A stretch of 34,407 nt of DNA from Parcubacteria group bacterium GW2011_GWB1_40_14 (GCA_000996085.1 LBYG01000005.1:1-34407), one strand, 5' to 3'. Shown: positions 1-6,942, counted from the stretch's first letter. Notes: generated by a model not told the origin, from the letters alone. Made by a program: numbers and translations.

Positions 1-2
1 TT

Positions 3-80
3 GCATACATAAGGCTACTTGGAAAACTTGATGTGCTTAATATAGCTATTGCAAATCTTGCTGAAGACAATCAGAATTGA
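3..80 (+). CDS. C-terminal end of an unidentified protein (partial)
   Basis: An open frame enters from the left edge and ends at a TGA at 78-80, giving a 25-residue tail that ends in LAEDNQN. The tail is helical-looking with several Leu/Ile residues. A rho-independent terminator follows 24 bases later on the same strand, which supports this being the true 3' end of a plus-strand gene. Too little is present to name the protein. Confidence 0.55.
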   Translation, partial: AYIRLLGKLDVLNIAIANLAEDNQN

Positions 81-103
81 AATATACAATTACAAAAAAC
101 AAT

Positions 104-130
104 ATCCTGCTTTTAACGCAGGATTTTTTA
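104..130 (+). terminator. Rho-independent terminator of the left-edge gene
   Basis: The stem ATCCTGC / GCAGGAT with a 7-base loop is followed by a run of T. It lies just downstream of the stop at 78-80. Confidence 0.75.
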
Positions 131-180
131 TTTGTGCGTTAGATATGCCTGCCGGTAGGCAAGCTCCTAAAAACATAAAT

Positions 181-196
181 CTCGCCTAAAGGCGAG
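181..196 (-). terminator. Hairpin downstream of tRNA-Leu, probable terminator
   Basis: The perfect stem CTCGCC-TTTA-GGCGAG lies 17 bases past the tRNA 3' end on the minus strand. It is followed by a T-rich stretch (ATTTATGTTTTTA). Confidence 0.6.
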
Positions 197-213
197 ATAA
201 TATTTTCTAGTCG

Positions 214-297
214 TGCGCGGGAGAGGACTCGAACCTCCAAGGGATTGCTCCCATCAGCCCCTCAAGCTGACGCGTCTACCAGTTCCGCCACCCGCGC
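214..297 (-). tRNA. tRNA-Leu (anticodon GAG)
   Basis: Read on the minus strand, an 84-nt cloverleaf folds. The acceptor stem is GCGCGGG / CCCGCGC with discriminator A. The D-arm contains AACTGGTAGACGC, and the anticodon stem TCAGC/GCTGA encloses the loop TTGAGGG (anticodon GAG). A long class II variable arm (TGGGAGCAATCCCTT) and a T-arm with GGTTCGAGTCC follow. The long variable arm and discriminator A fit leucine. The bases after the discriminator are CGA, so CCA is not encoded and must be added by CCA nucleotidyltransferase. A terminator-like hairpin follows at 181-196. Confidence 0.95.
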
Positions 298-303
298 AAT
301 ATA

Positions 304-446
304 ACTAAATTCTAAATACTAAATCCGAAATTCGAAACAATACCTAAATATCAAATATTAATGCTCAAAACAGACGTTTTGGATGTTTTGCAAATTCGAA
401 TTTTAAATTTGTTTAGGATTTAGATATTCGATATTCGAATTTCCAA
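304..446. repeat. AT-rich imperfect inverted repeat built from TAAATCC/ATTCGAAT words
   Basis: The stretch is made of variants of the words ACTAAATCC, GAAATTCGAA and ATATTCGAAT. The left half (304-350) carries them in one orientation and the right half (400-440) largely as reverse complements (GGATTTAGATATTCG). The centre contains the GC-containing palindrome AGACGTTTTGGATGTTTTGC. No open frame crosses it. It separates tRNA-Leu from the end of the minus-strand genes. Boundaries are approximate. Confidence 0.45.
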
Positions 447-447
447 C

Positions 448-588
448 TTATGGATGTGATCCGGTCGGCCCTTGAAAGTCTTCGCCCGGAATACTTCCCG
501 GCGGCGGACCTTGATAATCAATAAATTCAAACTGCTCCTCTAAATACCCGCTTTCTTTTTTGCTATAGAAATAACTGTTTATCAACAT
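448..588 (-). CDS. Small protein with Gly/Pro-rich tail, overlapping the 3' end of the upstream gene
   Basis: A minus-strand frame ends at TAA (448-450). From the ATG at 588 it encodes 46 residues ending with a Gly/Pro-rich segment (GPPPGSIPGEDFQGPTGSHP). The frame stays open upstream to 639, and that extension encodes a basic start plus a strongly hydrophobic stretch (KRIFIIFAIFSAISTLL). This looks like a membrane anchor but has no standard start codon; the preceding in-frame triplet is TAA at 640-642. Either translation starts at ATG 588, or a frameshift joins this frame to the gene at 563-1204 near the A-rich stretch at 640-650, or a start codon has been lost. It overlaps the upstream gene by 26 bases. 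Product unknown. Confidence 0.4.
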   Translation of the reverse strand: MLINSYFYSKKESGYLEEQFEFIDYQGPPPGSIPGEDFQGPTGSHP

Positions 589-1204
589 CAGAAGGGTAGA
601 GATAGCTGAAAAAATAGCAAAAATAATGAAGATTCTCTTTTATTTTTTCTCGATATTCTATTACTATATCCTGCTTATCCTTTAGGATAAGATTTTCATA
701 CTCGGAAGACAACTGACCGTCCACGGTCATTATCAATTCATGAGTATCATCAACCATATAATCCATTATCTGTTGACTGTTAAATGTCTTCTTCCAGATA
801 GCAAAAAACTGACTAAGCGTAGCATCAAATTGAAAAGCGTTTTCAATATGTATGACTCCGTCATTATCATGAGTATGCAACGGCAAATGACAAGGAATGC
901 TACCTATATTTGTCGGTATGCTTTGTTCTTCCCCATTTATCTTAATGGTCAGATGCGGGTGAACATGATAGGTTTCGGCAGTGATACAGGTTGTCGTGGG
1001 ATCAAAATGACCCACCCCCATTTTATTATAAAAAAACCAACCCGCACCTATAACAACGGTTACAAAAAAGACTACCCCAAATATCCTCTGTCCCAAAATC
1101 TTTAATTTAGCCGGATCTGTAAAGCTATTTGGATTATTTTTGTCTTTTTGTTGTTTAGATTTTTCATACGCCTCTTTCGGCGAAATATTTTTATCTATGT
1201 TCAT
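563..1204 (-). CDS. Membrane-anchored protein with a His-rich extracytoplasmic domain
   Basis: This is a 213-residue protein. Residues 1-35 are hydrophilic and charged, followed by one transmembrane helix (about 40-60, IFGVVFFVTVVIGAGWFFY) and then an extracytoplasmic domain. That domain has a His cluster, YHVHPHLTI, then a segment with CHLPLHTHD and GVIHIE. I recognise this HxHxHL/LHTHDxxGxIHIE pattern from uncharacterised membrane proteins of CPR bacteria and archaea; metal binding is inference from the histidines. The last 27 residues are low in charge and may be read through from a neighbouring frame (see 448-588). The ATG lies one base past structured element copy 1, and no Shine-Dalgarno sequence is visible outside that element. 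Confidence 0.8.
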   Translation of the reverse strand: MNIDKNISPKEAYEKSKQQKDKNNPNSFTDPAKLKILGQRIFGVVFFVTVVIGAGWFFYNKMGVGHFDPTTTCITAETYHVHPHLTIKINGEEQSIPTNIGSIPCHLPLHTHDNDGVIHIENAFQFDATLSQFFAIWKKTFNSQQIMDYMVDDTHELIMTVDGQLSSEYENLILKDKQDIVIEYREKIKENLHYFCYFFSYLYPSDVDKQLFL

Positions 1205-1205
1205 A

Positions 1206-1335
1206 CCAGGTAGTAGAAATTCGACTATTTATTGGTAATTAACGAATTTCCGATTAAAAATAAACACTAGAAACTTTATATCTTAGTCGGATAGATTTGT
1301 TCGCTTATGCGAACAGTCGAATTTTCACTACCCGG
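1206..1335 (-). promoter_or_regulatory. Structured leader element, copy 1
   Basis: Read on the minus strand, the arms at 1335-1316 (CCGGGTAGTGAAAATTCGAC) and 1225-1206 (GTCGAATTTCTACTACCTGG) pair over 20 bp with one A-C mismatch. The TGTTCGC/GCGAACA hairpin with loop ATAA (1298-1315) sits directly against the 5' arm, and 72 nt of AT-rich interior follows. The A-to-G change in the 5' arm keeps a G-U pair. The element is bounded by TATG on both sides, and the 3' ATG is the start of the gene at 1204. A short reading frame starts at the 5' ATG (20 codons). Confidence 0.8.
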
Positions 1336-1489
1336 CATATATTAAAAAGTTATTACTTAGATTCTATATAATAGTACACTAAATATTATAAGATACAACA
1401 CGATACTCGGCTTTCTAAATTGCCTATTTCATATTTTTGTCTGCGGCACTAAAAACGCTCCTTTCATATAAAATTATAGCGCCATGGAA

Positions 1490-1517
1490 TTGACATAACA
1501 TTTAATAGGTTTATAAT
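1490..1517 (+). promoter_or_regulatory. Consensus sigma-70 type promoter for the gene at 1572
   Basis: TTGACA (1490-1495), a 16-bp spacer and TATAAT (1512-1517) match the vegetative consensus exactly in both boxes. The predicted start of transcription is about 1524, leaving a leader of roughly 48 nt. Confidence 0.8.
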
Positions 1518-1571
1518 ATAAGCACTGTACATTATGTACTGAATCTTGAAGTGAGGTTGAAATAGTAAAAA

Positions 1572-1886
1572 ATGATAAATCCTTCTGTCGACCAAGGAAC
1601 GGAAACCGCCAAGTTGCGCGATGCTGTTGAAAAGCTCTGGCTGGTTCCTGAAGCCCAGGAACACGACCAGACGCTGGAAGAACTTCGCGGAATGGCTACG
1701 GTGAAGCTGTTCTACAGGCTTCGCCAAAAAGGCTTCTCGAAAGAAGAGAGCAGCAACCTCGTAGCTCACATTATAGGAATCCAGCTGGATCCGGGCGGAC
1801 ACCGCATCAACTGGACCCTTAAGGAAGTGAACACGTTTCTATTCCTAAGGTTCCTCCATAGCGAACGGCACGTCGCTGTTGCGTAA
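1572..1886 (+). CDS. Conserved-looking hypothetical protein, 104 aa
   Basis: This is a soluble 104-residue protein with no signal or membrane segment, rich in charged helices (LRDAVEKLWLVPEAQEHDQ, VKLFYRLRQKGFSKEESSN). I do not recognise the family. It is flanked by a perfect-consensus promoter upstream and a strong bidirectional terminator downstream, so it is a monocistronic unit. Its base composition is clearly richer in GC than its neighbours, a feature shared with the plus-strand genes at 12921 and 14577. A GAGGT Shine-Dalgarno-like sequence lies about 15 bases before the ATG, longer than ideal, so the exact start is not certain. A regulatory role would be guesswork. Confidence 0.7.
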   Translation: MINPSVDQGTETAKLRDAVEKLWLVPEAQEHDQTLEELRGMATVKLFYRLRQKGFSKEESSNLVAHIIGIQLDPGGHRINWTLKEVNTFLFLRFLHSERHVAVA

Positions 1887-1892
1887 AAAAGA

Positions 1893-1925
1893 GACCCTTT
1901 AAGCTTTTGCTTAAAGGGTCTTTCC
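1893..1925. terminator. Bidirectional terminator between convergent genes
   Basis: The perfect 12-bp stem GACCCTTTAAGC / GCTTAAAGGGTC has a TTTT loop. It is flanked by A-rich sequence on the left and TTTCCTTGTTTT on the right. It can serve the plus-strand gene at 1572 and the minus-strand gene at 1931. Confidence 0.85.
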
Positions 1926-1930
1926 TTGTT

Positions 1931-2212
1931 TTATTTAAGTATTTCTACCGCCGCAACTCCTCCATTTTGTTGAAGTTTAATTAAAAAGATATCTAATATT
2001 TTTCCTCTAATACCGATAACTGTTCCTCGTGCGCTATCTTCTGCCGGCTGTTGTGTCGGCAACTCTTGTTTAAATCCATATTCCTCAAGCGCCGAAAGAA
2101 CGGGTATCTCGTTTTCTACGCTGCACCAAATAATGACCTGCCTTTCCTCTGCAGGCAAATCCGATGTGGCAGAAAAAACTGCTGCGCTATTGGTTTTAGG
2201 ATTCTTAGACAA
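1931..2212 (-). CDS. Hypothetical protein, 93 aa
   Basis: The start is TTG at 2212, supported by GGAG 10 bases upstream on the minus strand (AGAGGAGAAGATAAAAATTG). The protein has a Ser/Ala-rich N-terminus (residues 1-20), then a compact alpha/beta-looking part (RQVIIWCSVENEIPVLSALEEYGF), an acidic linker and a hydrophobic C-terminal half (TVIGIRGKILDIFLIKLQQ). There is no membrane helix or known motif that I can recognise. It is convergent with the 1572 gene and shares its terminator. Function unknown. Confidence 0.6.
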   Translation of the reverse strand: MSKNPKTNSAAVFSATSDLPAEERQVIIWCSVENEIPVLSALEEYGFKQELPTQQPAEDSARGTVIGIRGKILDIFLIKLQQNGGVAAVEILK

Positions 2213-2392
2213 TTTTTATCTTCTCCTCTCGCCAGGGTTTCTGCGTAAAATCATTTCATCTAGCATATCCTTTATACGCCTACCTCCGTATATTTTTAAA
2301 GAAACGCCGAATAATACGATACAAAATTATAATTTATTTGTCAAATTTCATGCGCTTCTATATATTGCGCCTGCTTATTAAAACGAAGTTAT

Positions 2393-2421
2393 AAATAAAA
2401 AGAACGGAAATAATTCCGTTC
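2393..2421 (-). terminator. Terminator of the zincin gene at 2449
   Basis: On the minus strand the stem GAACGGAA-TTAT-TTCCGTTC is followed by TTTTTATTT. It lies 28 bases after the stop of the protease gene. Confidence 0.75.
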
Positions 2422-2448
2422 ATAATTAAAAATTACTTTAATTATATA

Positions 2449-3318
2449 TTATCGACATTTTCCCGAAAGTCCCAAAAGGCCGTCTCTCGTTAATTCGGCA
2501 ACCACATTAGAATGCGCCCATAAATTCGAACCAAAAGATCTATAAGACATAAAGTCGCCATAGGGGTCGTGCGCCGTATCTTCATTATTCCAATTTTTTT
2601 CATCCAGCTGTCCAAGAATATTATGGCCTAATTCATGTGTTATCACTACTATGCTGAATTCATGATTACGAATAAGTGACTCTCCTGCCAAATAAAGCGT
2701 ATCGCCGGGAGCATCTCCTAAACCCGCAGCCTCATTTTTAGAAGCAAGCCAGCCTAAATTTTTTAATACTAAGCCGTACCTGAAAATACCGCATCGATCC
2801 GGAGAGAAAAATTCCTCGTCTTCATGCATGGCCATCATAGTTAACTGCGGATACATTTCCTGAGATTCATCCTCAAAGACCTGTCCGCCCCCGAAATAGA
2901 ATTCTAAAGATGCATCATCTATATGAAGACGAATTCCTTTTGTGCCGTCGGGATTGCAAAAGTCCAGATTGGCGTAAAAATCAACCGCGCCTTTCTTAAC
3001 TTCAGCGGGAACCAAATAACCCTCCTGGGTATCAAGTTCAAGGTATAAATCGGCATGATACGGATCGGGCCAGTTTAAGCTATTTGTACCGAATATTTTC
3101 GCATCGTGCGCTATTTCTACAACATCTTTAATCCCATCTCTATCTGAATCATCTTTTAGTCTATCGACAGATTGGCTGGAAACATCCGGTTCAAAAACTG
3201 CGCATTTATCAGTATCAAGGTTTAACTTATTATACGCAAATAAAAACGCTAACGTAGAAAAATAAATAACAACAAAGAGCAATGTCAGCAGTCGCCTGAT
3301 TCTCATCGTTGAAAGCAC
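2449..3318 (-). CDS. Membrane-anchored or secreted zinc metalloprotease (zincin fold)
   Basis: This 289-residue protein has an N-terminal signal-anchor (RRLLTLLFVVIYFSTLAFLFAY, residues about 8-29). An acidic stretch DSDRDGIKD (about 57-65) resembles a calcium-binding or thrombospondin-type-3 motif. The C-terminal domain contains HELGHNILGQLD followed 20 residues later by FMSY. HExxH gives the zinc ligands and catalytic Glu, and FMSY resembles a Met-turn, so a metzincin-like active site is likely. The spacing to the following Gly is one residue longer than classic HExxHxxGxxH/D. The GTG start at 3318 is preceded by AAAGG seven bases upstream, which favours it over the ATG four codons later. 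Substrate unknown. Confidence 0.8.
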   Translation of the reverse strand: MLSTMRIRRLLTLLFVVIYFSTLAFLFAYNKLNLDTDKCAVFEPDVSSQSVDRLKDDSDRDGIKDVVEIAHDAKIFGTNSLNWPDPYHADLYLELDTQEGYLVPAEVKKGAVDFYANLDFCNPDGTKGIRLHIDDASLEFYFGGGQVFEDESQEMYPQLTMMAMHEDEEFFSPDRCGIFRYGLVLKNLGWLASKNEAAGLGDAPGDTLYLAGESLIRNHEFSIVVITHELGHNILGQLDEKNWNNEDTAHDPYGDFMSYRSFGSNLWAHSNVVAELTRDGLLGLSGKCR

Positions 3319-3393
3319 CGGTAACCTTTGTCAAACAGCTTGCTTTCCTTATATCAAACCGTCCCTCATATGCCAATAGCGGTAAACGAATAA

Positions 3394-3422
3394 AAATTGC
3401 TTCGCATAAATTGAAGCAATTT
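3394..3422 (-). terminator. Hairpin after the PurD-like gene, possible terminator
   Basis: On the minus strand the 10-bp stem AAATTGCTTC / GAAGCAATTT is followed by TTATTC. It lies about 95 bases past the stop at 3518. The intervening stretch also holds a short stem AGTCG-TTTG-CGACT (3482-3495) and the GC palindrome CCGCCAGAGGCGG (3451-3463), so the exact termination point is uncertain. Confidence 0.5.
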
Positions 3423-3517
3423 ATAACAATTTTAATTTTTACTCTTTTATTTTTCCGCCAGAGGCGGATCCGCTTTTAATAAAGTCGCAAACGACTCTCG
3501 AATCAGTGGCGGATGAT

Positions 3518-4876
3518 TTAATATAGATATCCCCACGTTTGTAACTTATCACTTTCAGTCCCCCATCCCACACCAATATCAGTCCGATAAAACATGTTGG
3601 GTATCATTATATTTTGAATCCTTGAATAAACGAGCTTGCGCGCTTCTTCAACTGTTGTGCCTGAGCCGGTAACCACGAGCACGCATCCTGAAATCCCGGC
3701 AATGCGCCAAACACCATCGTCAGAAACTTTAATATCCTCAATATGAACCCCCTCCATATTTTGTTTTTTGAATAAAACCGCAACGTCCTTATAACTTTTA
3801 ACTGTTTCCGCGCTCGCCTCTTTATAAAAATAAGATGGCACCAAGATTCTAACTCCTATCTGAAAACCCTTTTTGGTTTTCAGCTCAAAACTCTCTCCGT
3901 GCGCCAAGCGATAAAGCCATTCACCTGCGGGCATAGTGATTCCCTCTTCCTGTATTTGAATAGTTGGATATCCAAAACGGGAAGTAAATTCCAACGGATA
4001 TATGCCCCTTCCATTAACTATACAATTCAAGTCTATATAACCGATATATTTTGATTCACGAAGTGCGGGCAACATTTTTTCAAGCGTGGAACGGAATAAA
4101 GTATTTGTTGCGCTCCAAAACATAAGCGTTCCCATTTCACCTGAAAAAGGTCCTATGTCGCCGGGGAAAACGCGTTTATGTTCAAAATTAACGTTTATCG
4201 GATAAATAAAGTCGTTACCGTTAAAAAAAGCGCCCACAGCAACCTCAACTCCGTTTATATATTTTTGCAGTTGAAATACCGGGGCCTTTTTCTGCCACGC
4301 AACTTTATTTTTCTCAAAAACTTCCAACAAATCTTTTCCATCTTCTTCCTCACCAAGGAATAACAATCCTTTCCCGGCTGATGGCGTATTGCCGCTTGGT
4401 TTAAATACATAACGATCGGGATTGTTACGGATAAATTCAAGTGCCTGATTATAATCTGTAAAATTCCAGCTGGGCAAAATACTTATATTATATTTTTTAA
4501 GTTCTGCCTGCCCAAATTCCCTATCTATCTCAAGTTTATCGGTATAAACACTGCCACCCACCACAAACTTGCCTTTTGCGCGTAATTTTTCGGCAGCCCC
4601 GCCAAAACCAACATCATCAAAAACAATAACGTCGGCCCAATCCTGATAGGCCTCCCAGGAATCAACTCGTTCAACAAAACCGGTATAAACATCTTCATCG
4701 CTTTTAGCTTTAATATAAGCTTTTACTTCGTGACCGTCTTTTTTGACTTGCCATGCCAAATCGCCGCTTAAACTTTCAAGCGACACAAATAAAAATTTCT
4801 TCGCGCTACCGGCAGGCGCCAAAACAACTTCTGAATTCTCTGCACTATTTTGTGATGAGTTCCCGTTATTTGCCAT
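3518..4876 (-). CDS. purD: PurD-like ATP-grasp ligase (phosphoribosylamine-glycine ligase family)
   Basis: This 452-residue ATP-grasp protein would carry out or resemble glycinamide ribonucleotide synthesis (phosphoribosylamine + glycine + ATP) in purine biosynthesis. Visible parts are an N-terminal Rossmann-like domain (KKFLFVSLESLSGDLAWQ), an ATP-grasp core with YVFKPSGNTPSAGKGLLFLG, a metal/ATP-site region (EVAVGAFFNG, IDLNCIVNGRGIYPLEFTSR) and a C-terminal GARS-like domain (ISGCVLVVTGSGTTVEEARK). An upstream in-frame start at 4921 is unlikely because the extra 15 codons would lie inside structured element copy 2; the ATG at 4876, one base past the stem, is preferred. CPR bacteria often lack full purine pathways, so a different amino-group substrate is possible. 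Confidence 0.8.
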   Translation of the reverse strand: MANNGNSSQNSAENSEVVLAPAGSAKKFLFVSLESLSGDLAWQVKKDGHEVKAYIKAKSDEDVYTGFVERVDSWEAYQDWADVIVFDDVGFGGAAEKLRAKGKFVVGGSVYTDKLEIDREFGQAELKKYNISILPSWNFTDYNQALEFIRNNPDRYVFKPSGNTPSAGKGLLFLGEEEDGKDLLEVFEKNKVAWQKKAPVFQLQKYINGVEVAVGAFFNGNDFIYPINVNFEHKRVFPGDIGPFSGEMGTLMFWSATNTLFRSTLEKMLPALRESKYIGYIDLNCIVNGRGIYPLEFTSRFGYPTIQIQEEGITMPAGEWLYRLAHGESFELKTKKGFQIGVRILVPSYFYKEASAETVKSYKDVAVLFKKQNMEGVHIEDIKVSDDGVWRIAGISGCVLVVTGSGTTVEEARKLVYSRIQNIMIPNMFYRTDIGVGWGTESDKLQTWGYLY

Positions 4877-4877
4877 A

Positions 4878-5005
4878 CCAAGTAGTAGAAATTCGACATT
4901 TAACTGCCCAATTCCTACCAATTTTATTAAAAAATATATTAGCTTTTAACCGGATGATGAAACGCTTTGTTCGCTCTAGCGAACAGTCAAATTTTCACTA
5001 CCTGG
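4878..5005 (-). promoter_or_regulatory. Structured leader element, copy 2
   Basis: On the minus strand the arms at 5005-4986 (CCAGGTAGTGAAAATTTGAC) and 4897-4878 (GTCGAATTTCTACTACTTGG) pair, with TGTTCGC-TAGA-GCGAACA (4968-4985) against the 5' arm and a 70-nt interior. Two C-to-U changes relative to other copies, one per arm, each leave a G-U pair. The 5' ATG is separated by only three bases from the stop codon of the upstream gene (5012). The 3' ATG starts the PurD-like gene. The frame from the 5' ATG stops after 10 codons. Confidence 0.8.
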
Positions 5006-5011
5006 CATAAA

Positions 5012-5938
5012 TTAAGGTTGCAAAATATCTTCACTTCTGCCGTTTATAGATATAACTACATTTTTAATAGTAGAAAACTGTTTAAGTGTTTGTTCTATCT
5101 CCGCTCTTATAACTGTAACGCGGCAGGATCCACCAACATTTACACCCAACATTTCATCAAAATCAGCAAAAGCCGTGCCATTATCTATCTTTAAACTTAT
5201 AAGCTTTGTTCCTTGGTTAATAGAAGTAAAAAAACCGTTATCTCCTTCATTTATAGTCGGACCCGCAAGCAGTTGTTTAAGGGCGGCTTTTGCAACTCCT
5301 GTGGTTTTTGGTATGCGACGATCTTGCGGATAAACCTTATCACAATTAAGAGATCCGGGATCCATCTTTCTGTTACCGAAAAAAACTTTGACATTGGTTG
5401 TCTCAACTTCAGCAAAAACAACCGGAACGATAACCTTATCTAACTCTTCACCGTCTTTGGGAGAATACCAAAATACCTCAACTGTTCCGCTTATTCCCTT
5501 TGGTTTCGGATACATCGTAGATATTTCAAAGGCGCCAAACTGTCCCATATCCGGACTAAGTGCTGTTGTGAAGTTTTCTACCAATAAAGAACCGTCTGCA
5601 TCTTTCAGGCGATAATTAACCGTACTTTCAAAAACACGCGCTTGGCCCTTAACGATCAGAGGCAAACCAACCTCATCATTGGCTTTTGGTTCACTTATTG
5701 TAATATTAACTTCTTTCGGCGGTGAAGCGGGTTGAGTTTCCGGCGAAGGCACCTGTTCTTCATTCGCAGTAGGAAGTACTGAAGATTGCGATTGATCGTC
5801 CTGTTTATAATAAAAAAATACTACGGCCAACAAAAGCAAAACCGCTGTTATTGAAAAAAATAATGTTATTTTATTATGTTTCACCCCGTTAAAAGTCTGG
5901 ATTATAGCTTTTATGCGTTGATAAAAGCGCTTCTCCAA
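5012..5938 (-). CDS. Membrane-anchored Gmad2 + GerMN domain protein
   Basis: This 308-residue protein has one N-terminal membrane helix (ITLFFSITAVLLLLAVVFFYY, about 24-44) and then a Pro/Ser/Gln-rich linker. A Gmad2 immunoglobulin-like domain follows (about 75-175; ITISEPKANDEVGLPLIVKGQARVFE). The C-terminal GerMN domain (about 180-305) contains VKVFFGNRK, a TTGVAKAALKQLLAGPT stretch and GTAFADFDEML. These domains are known from spore germination proteins but are widespread in non-sporulating CPR bacteria as surface proteins of unknown role. The TTG at 5938 gives the longest frame; a GTG at 5884 just before the membrane helix is an alternative start. The stop is three bases before element copy 2, so it probably shares a transcript with the PurD-like gene. 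Confidence 0.8.
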   Translation of the reverse strand: MEKRFYQRIKAIIQTFNGVKHNKITLFFSITAVLLLLAVVFFYYKQDDQSQSSVLPTANEEQVPSPETQPASPPKEVNITISEPKANDEVGLPLIVKGQARVFESTVNYRLKDADGSLLVENFTTALSPDMGQFGAFEISTMYPKPKGISGTVEVFWYSPKDGEELDKVIVPVVFAEVETTNVKVFFGNRKMDPGSLNCDKVYPQDRRIPKTTGVAKAALKQLLAGPTINEGDNGFFTSINQGTKLISLKIDNGTAFADFDEMLGVNVGGSCRVTVIRAEIEQTLKQFSTIKNVVISINGRSEDILQP

Positions 5939-5967
5939 ACTTTTGATTATTTCCCCGATATTGCATG

Positions 5968-5992
5968 CACAAAATTTAAATTAAATTTTGTG
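5968..5992. other. AT-rich perfect palindrome
   Basis: CACAAAATTTAA / TTAAATTTTGTG forms a 12-bp inverted repeat with almost no loop. It sits between the MGMT gene and the GerMN gene, close to the GerMN gene's 5' end on the minus strand. Function unknown; it could be a cruciform or an operator. Confidence 0.5.
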
Positions 5993-6031
5993 CGGAAGAC
6001 TTCTAACGGGGTTTCATTTTTAAAAAAGTTA

Positions 6032-6061
6032 TCCGCCATAGGCGGACCCGCCTTAGGCGGG
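6032..6061 (-). terminator. Double GC hairpin at the end of the MGMT gene
   Basis: Two adjacent palindromes, CCCGCC-TTA-GGCGGG (6047-6061) and TCCGCC-ATA-GGCGGA (6032-6046), overlap the stop codon region of the MGMT gene. On the minus strand they are followed by TAACTTTTTT, which makes the second one a good terminator. The CCGCC-N3-GGCGG palindrome also occurs at 3451-3463. Confidence 0.65.
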
Positions 6062-6316
6062 AAACTTTACGCCTTCAGCCAAAAGAAGGCGGAGCTTTTT
6101 GGCGGTATCACGATTATATCCTCCGGGTTTTCCGTCTGACCTTATTACCCTGTGGCAAGGAATATCCGAATCGTAATTTTTCTTTAAAATATTGCCGACC
6201 GCACGCCAAGCAGTAGGACGTCCGGCCAAATACGCAACTTGTTTATACGTACAAACTTGTCCTTTTGGTATGCAAGCTACAACATTATAAACTTTTGTCT
6301 GAAAATCTTGGTTCAT
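6053..6316 (-). CDS. Stand-alone MGMT/Ogt catalytic domain (alkylguanine-DNA alkyltransferase-like)
   Basis: This 87-residue protein consists only of the C-terminal DNA-binding/active-site domain of O6-methylguanine-DNA methyltransferases. It has the winged-helix part (GQVCTYKQVAYLAGRPTAWRAVGN) and the active-site motif IPCHRVI with its cysteine intact, then the GGYNRDTAKKLRLL helix. Alkyltransferase-like (ATL) proteins usually carry Trp at the Cys position, so this one could still accept an alkyl group, although it lacks the N-terminal domain of full-length enzymes. The start ATG overlaps the stop of the upstream SpoU gene (ATGA), so the two are translationally coupled. Its role is DNA alkylation repair or damage recognition. 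Confidence 0.88.
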   Translation of the reverse strand: MNQDFQTKVYNVVACIPKGQVCTYKQVAYLAGRPTAWRAVGNILKKNYDSDIPCHRVIRSDGKPGGYNRDTAKKLRLLLAEGVKFPA

Positions 6317-6807
6317 TGTTTTACTTTACTGATTTGCGCTAAATGAAAGGCTACGATACCAAACGCAACACTTACATTTAAAGATTCTTTTTTGCCGTGC
6401 ATAGGTATTTCCAATATCCGATCGGCTCTTTTTAAAATTGCCCGGGATAATCCTTTTATTTCGTTCCCGACAACAAGTACGATTTCTGACTTACCCACGT
6501 ATCGTGCATCTATATCGTAATAAGGAAGGGAGTTTCCTGCTTGTTCCACCGCGAAAATATTTATTCCTTTATTGGCTTTCTTCAGTTGGTCCAGTAATTT
6601 AACAGTTGAAGAGAATTTTTCCCATGCAATATATTTTTCGGCATTCAAGGAAACTTTAGCCAAAGCATGGTTGGGCCCGCCAAATCTATCAATGGGTGCC
6701 GGAGAATAACCGCAAAGATATATCTTTTTTATCCCTGCAGCATCTGCGGTACGGAAAATAGAGCCCACATTATGAACACTACGAATATTATGAAGGACGA
6801 CTATCAT
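6313..6807 (-). CDS. SpoU/TrmH-family RNA 2'-O-ribose methyltransferase
   Basis: This 164-residue SPOUT enzyme shows all three family motifs. Motif 1 is NIRSVHNVGSIFRTADAAG (residues 7-25, with the catalytic-type Asn and Arg), motif 2 is VLVVGNEIKGL (about 110-120) and motif 3 is IPMHGKKESLNVSVAFGI (about 134-151). The trefoil-knot AdoMet site is formed by motifs 2 and 3. There is no N-terminal RNA-binding domain, so it resembles TrmL-type minimal enzymes. A tRNA target such as the wobble ribose is possible but not shown by sequence. It overlaps the MGMT gene by 4 bases. No clear Shine-Dalgarno sequence precedes the ATG. Confidence 0.9.
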   Translation of the reverse strand: MIVVLHNIRSVHNVGSIFRTADAAGIKKIYLCGYSPAPIDRFGGPNHALAKVSLNAEKYIAWEKFSSTVKLLDQLKKANKGINIFAVEQAGNSLPYYDIDARYVGKSEIVLVVGNEIKGLSRAILKRADRILEIPMHGKKESLNVSVAFGIVAFHLAQISKVKQ

Positions 6808-6825
6808 GGATTCAATTTAACATTT

Positions 6826-6942
6826 CACCCTGAGCGGTTCGACCGTCCCGAGCTCACCGCCGAGGGGCTCAATGCCGAAGGACTCACCATAACCGGTTCG
6901 GCTGAACTCACCGTCGAAGACCTGAACTGGTCGACTGGGTCA
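6826..6942. repeat. Degenerate GC-rich repeat tract (GGTGAG...TCGAAC words)
   Basis: On the minus strand the word GGTGAG or TTGAG recurs about every 15-20 bases, alternating with CTTCGGC, CAGCCGAACC or GGTCGAAC. Composition is far more GC-rich than flanking DNA. Both strands are open in some frames, but the translations are simple repeats (ELTAEGLNAEGLTITG), so I do not call a gene. It lies between the FKBP and SpoU genes. Similar GTGAG/TCGAAC tracts are familiar from other environmental bacterial genomes. Confidence 0.55.

Noticed and set aside
740..1105. 121-residue plus-strand frame
   Set aside because: Antisense to the His-rich membrane protein, with no domain and no ribosome-binding site.
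4877..4921. Fifteen extra N-terminal residues on the PurD-like protein
   Set aside because: They would be translated from the 3' arm and interior of element copy 2; the equivalent position in the other copies is non-coding, so the ATG at 4876 is the start.
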